This document shows, piece after piece, positions 5,036-5,134 of a DNA stretch of 5,134 bases. How positions within the stretch are numbered: position 1 is the first letter of the stretch; each line of letters starts with the position of its first letter. The stretch comes from an uncultured Angelakisella sp. Lineage in GTDB: Bacteria; Bacillota; Clostridia; Oscillospirales; Ruminococcaceae. The notes beneath the pieces are model-generated. The model was given only the letters and a program-made list of their open reading frames with translations, was not told the DNA's origin and ran no database searches. The stretch spans positions 1 to 5,134 of the forward strand of contig CANOCD010000116.1 of assembly GCA_947564495.1 (NCBI GenBank), in the 5' to 3' direction. Made by a program: the position numbers and the translations under genes.

Positions 5036-5106
5036 GCGCCTACAGGGCGCCAGCGAGGGGCGCTCCTGCGGCTGGGTGCGGGTGCAGTCTCGTTACCGGC
5101 CGCAGG
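5036..5106. repeat. Cluster of competing and long-range inverted repeats
   Basis: GCGCC (5036-5040) can pair with GGCGC (5046-5050). Alternatively GCGCC at 5047-5051 can pair with GGCGC at 5059-5063. The two hairpins share bases and so exclude each other. CCTGCGGC (5065-5072) pairs with GCCGCAGG (5099-5106) across 26 bases. No coding frame with a ribosome binding site is visible here. Function is unknown. Confidence 0.4.
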
Positions 5107-5110
5107 TTGT

Positions 5111-5134
5111 CACTTCGAGAAAACAAAGCCGGGG
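5111..5134 (-). terminator. Possible truncated terminator at the window edge
   Basis: Read on the minus strand the window begins CCCCGGC-TTTGTTTT, which looks like the 3' arm and T-run of an intrinsic terminator whose 5' arm lies outside the window. It would end a minus-strand gene upstream of the amylase. The call depends on unseen sequence. Confidence 0.3.

Noticed and set aside
1..5134. CRISPR array, insertion sequence or transposase
   Set aside because: No regularly spaced direct repeats, transposase motif or terminal repeats with target duplication were seen on either strand.

Overview
The window looks like chromosomal DNA from a GC-rich, low-redundancy Firmicute, most likely a Clostridia/Oscillospiraceae-type gut anaerobe. 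This rests on the Firmicute-style sigma-A promoters (TTGACA/TATAAT with 17-base spacers), strong GGAGG-type ribosome binding sites, a cytosolic GH13 amylase of a type common in Clostridia, and strongly GC-biased third codon positions. The taxonomic assignment is inference; no 16S or other marker gene is present.

Layout. Bases 1-103 are the downstream edge of something outside the window and hold one small stem-loop. Bases 104-290 form a rod-shaped RNA with the architecture of 6S RNA (SsrS), followed by a second strong intrinsic terminator (304-334). Bases 335-591 hold no gene I recognise, only GC-rich DNA with short repeats and two abutting inverted repeats. A near-consensus promoter (592-620) drives a complete tRNA-Arg(CCU) gene (646-720, CCA encoded) that ends in a perfect 12-bp hairpin. 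A second promoter (775-803) drives an anion permease of the ArsB/NhaD/SLC13 (ion transporter) type (888-2021).

Convergent with the permease, and only six bases away, is a minus-strand two-gene cassette. Its first gene (2843-3382) encodes an AbrB/SpoVT-like DNA-binding domain joined to a C-terminal domain of about 115 residues. Its second gene (2028-2846) encodes a compact HipA-like kinase core. They overlap by ATGA and each has the same GAGGTGA ribosome binding site. Their own AT-rich promoter is tiled with three inverted repeats. Upstream of it, on the same strand, are a terminator and a monocistronic cytosolic GH13 alpha-amylase/glycosidase (3505-4854) with its own promoter. The right edge (4920-5134) is a run of stem-loops.

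How the genes fit together. The left half is housekeeping: a global RNA regulator of RNA polymerase, a tRNA and a transporter. The amylase is a stand-alone carbohydrate gene. The most notable item is the AbrB-HipA-like cassette. It has the layout of an autoregulated toxin-antitoxin module, but with an AbrB-type DNA binder where HipB's helix-turn-helix would be. The AbrB protein's C-terminal domain may correspond to the N-terminal subdomain that the short kinase lacks, comparable to HipS in HipBST systems. The domain equivalence is my reading of the sequence pattern and is untested.
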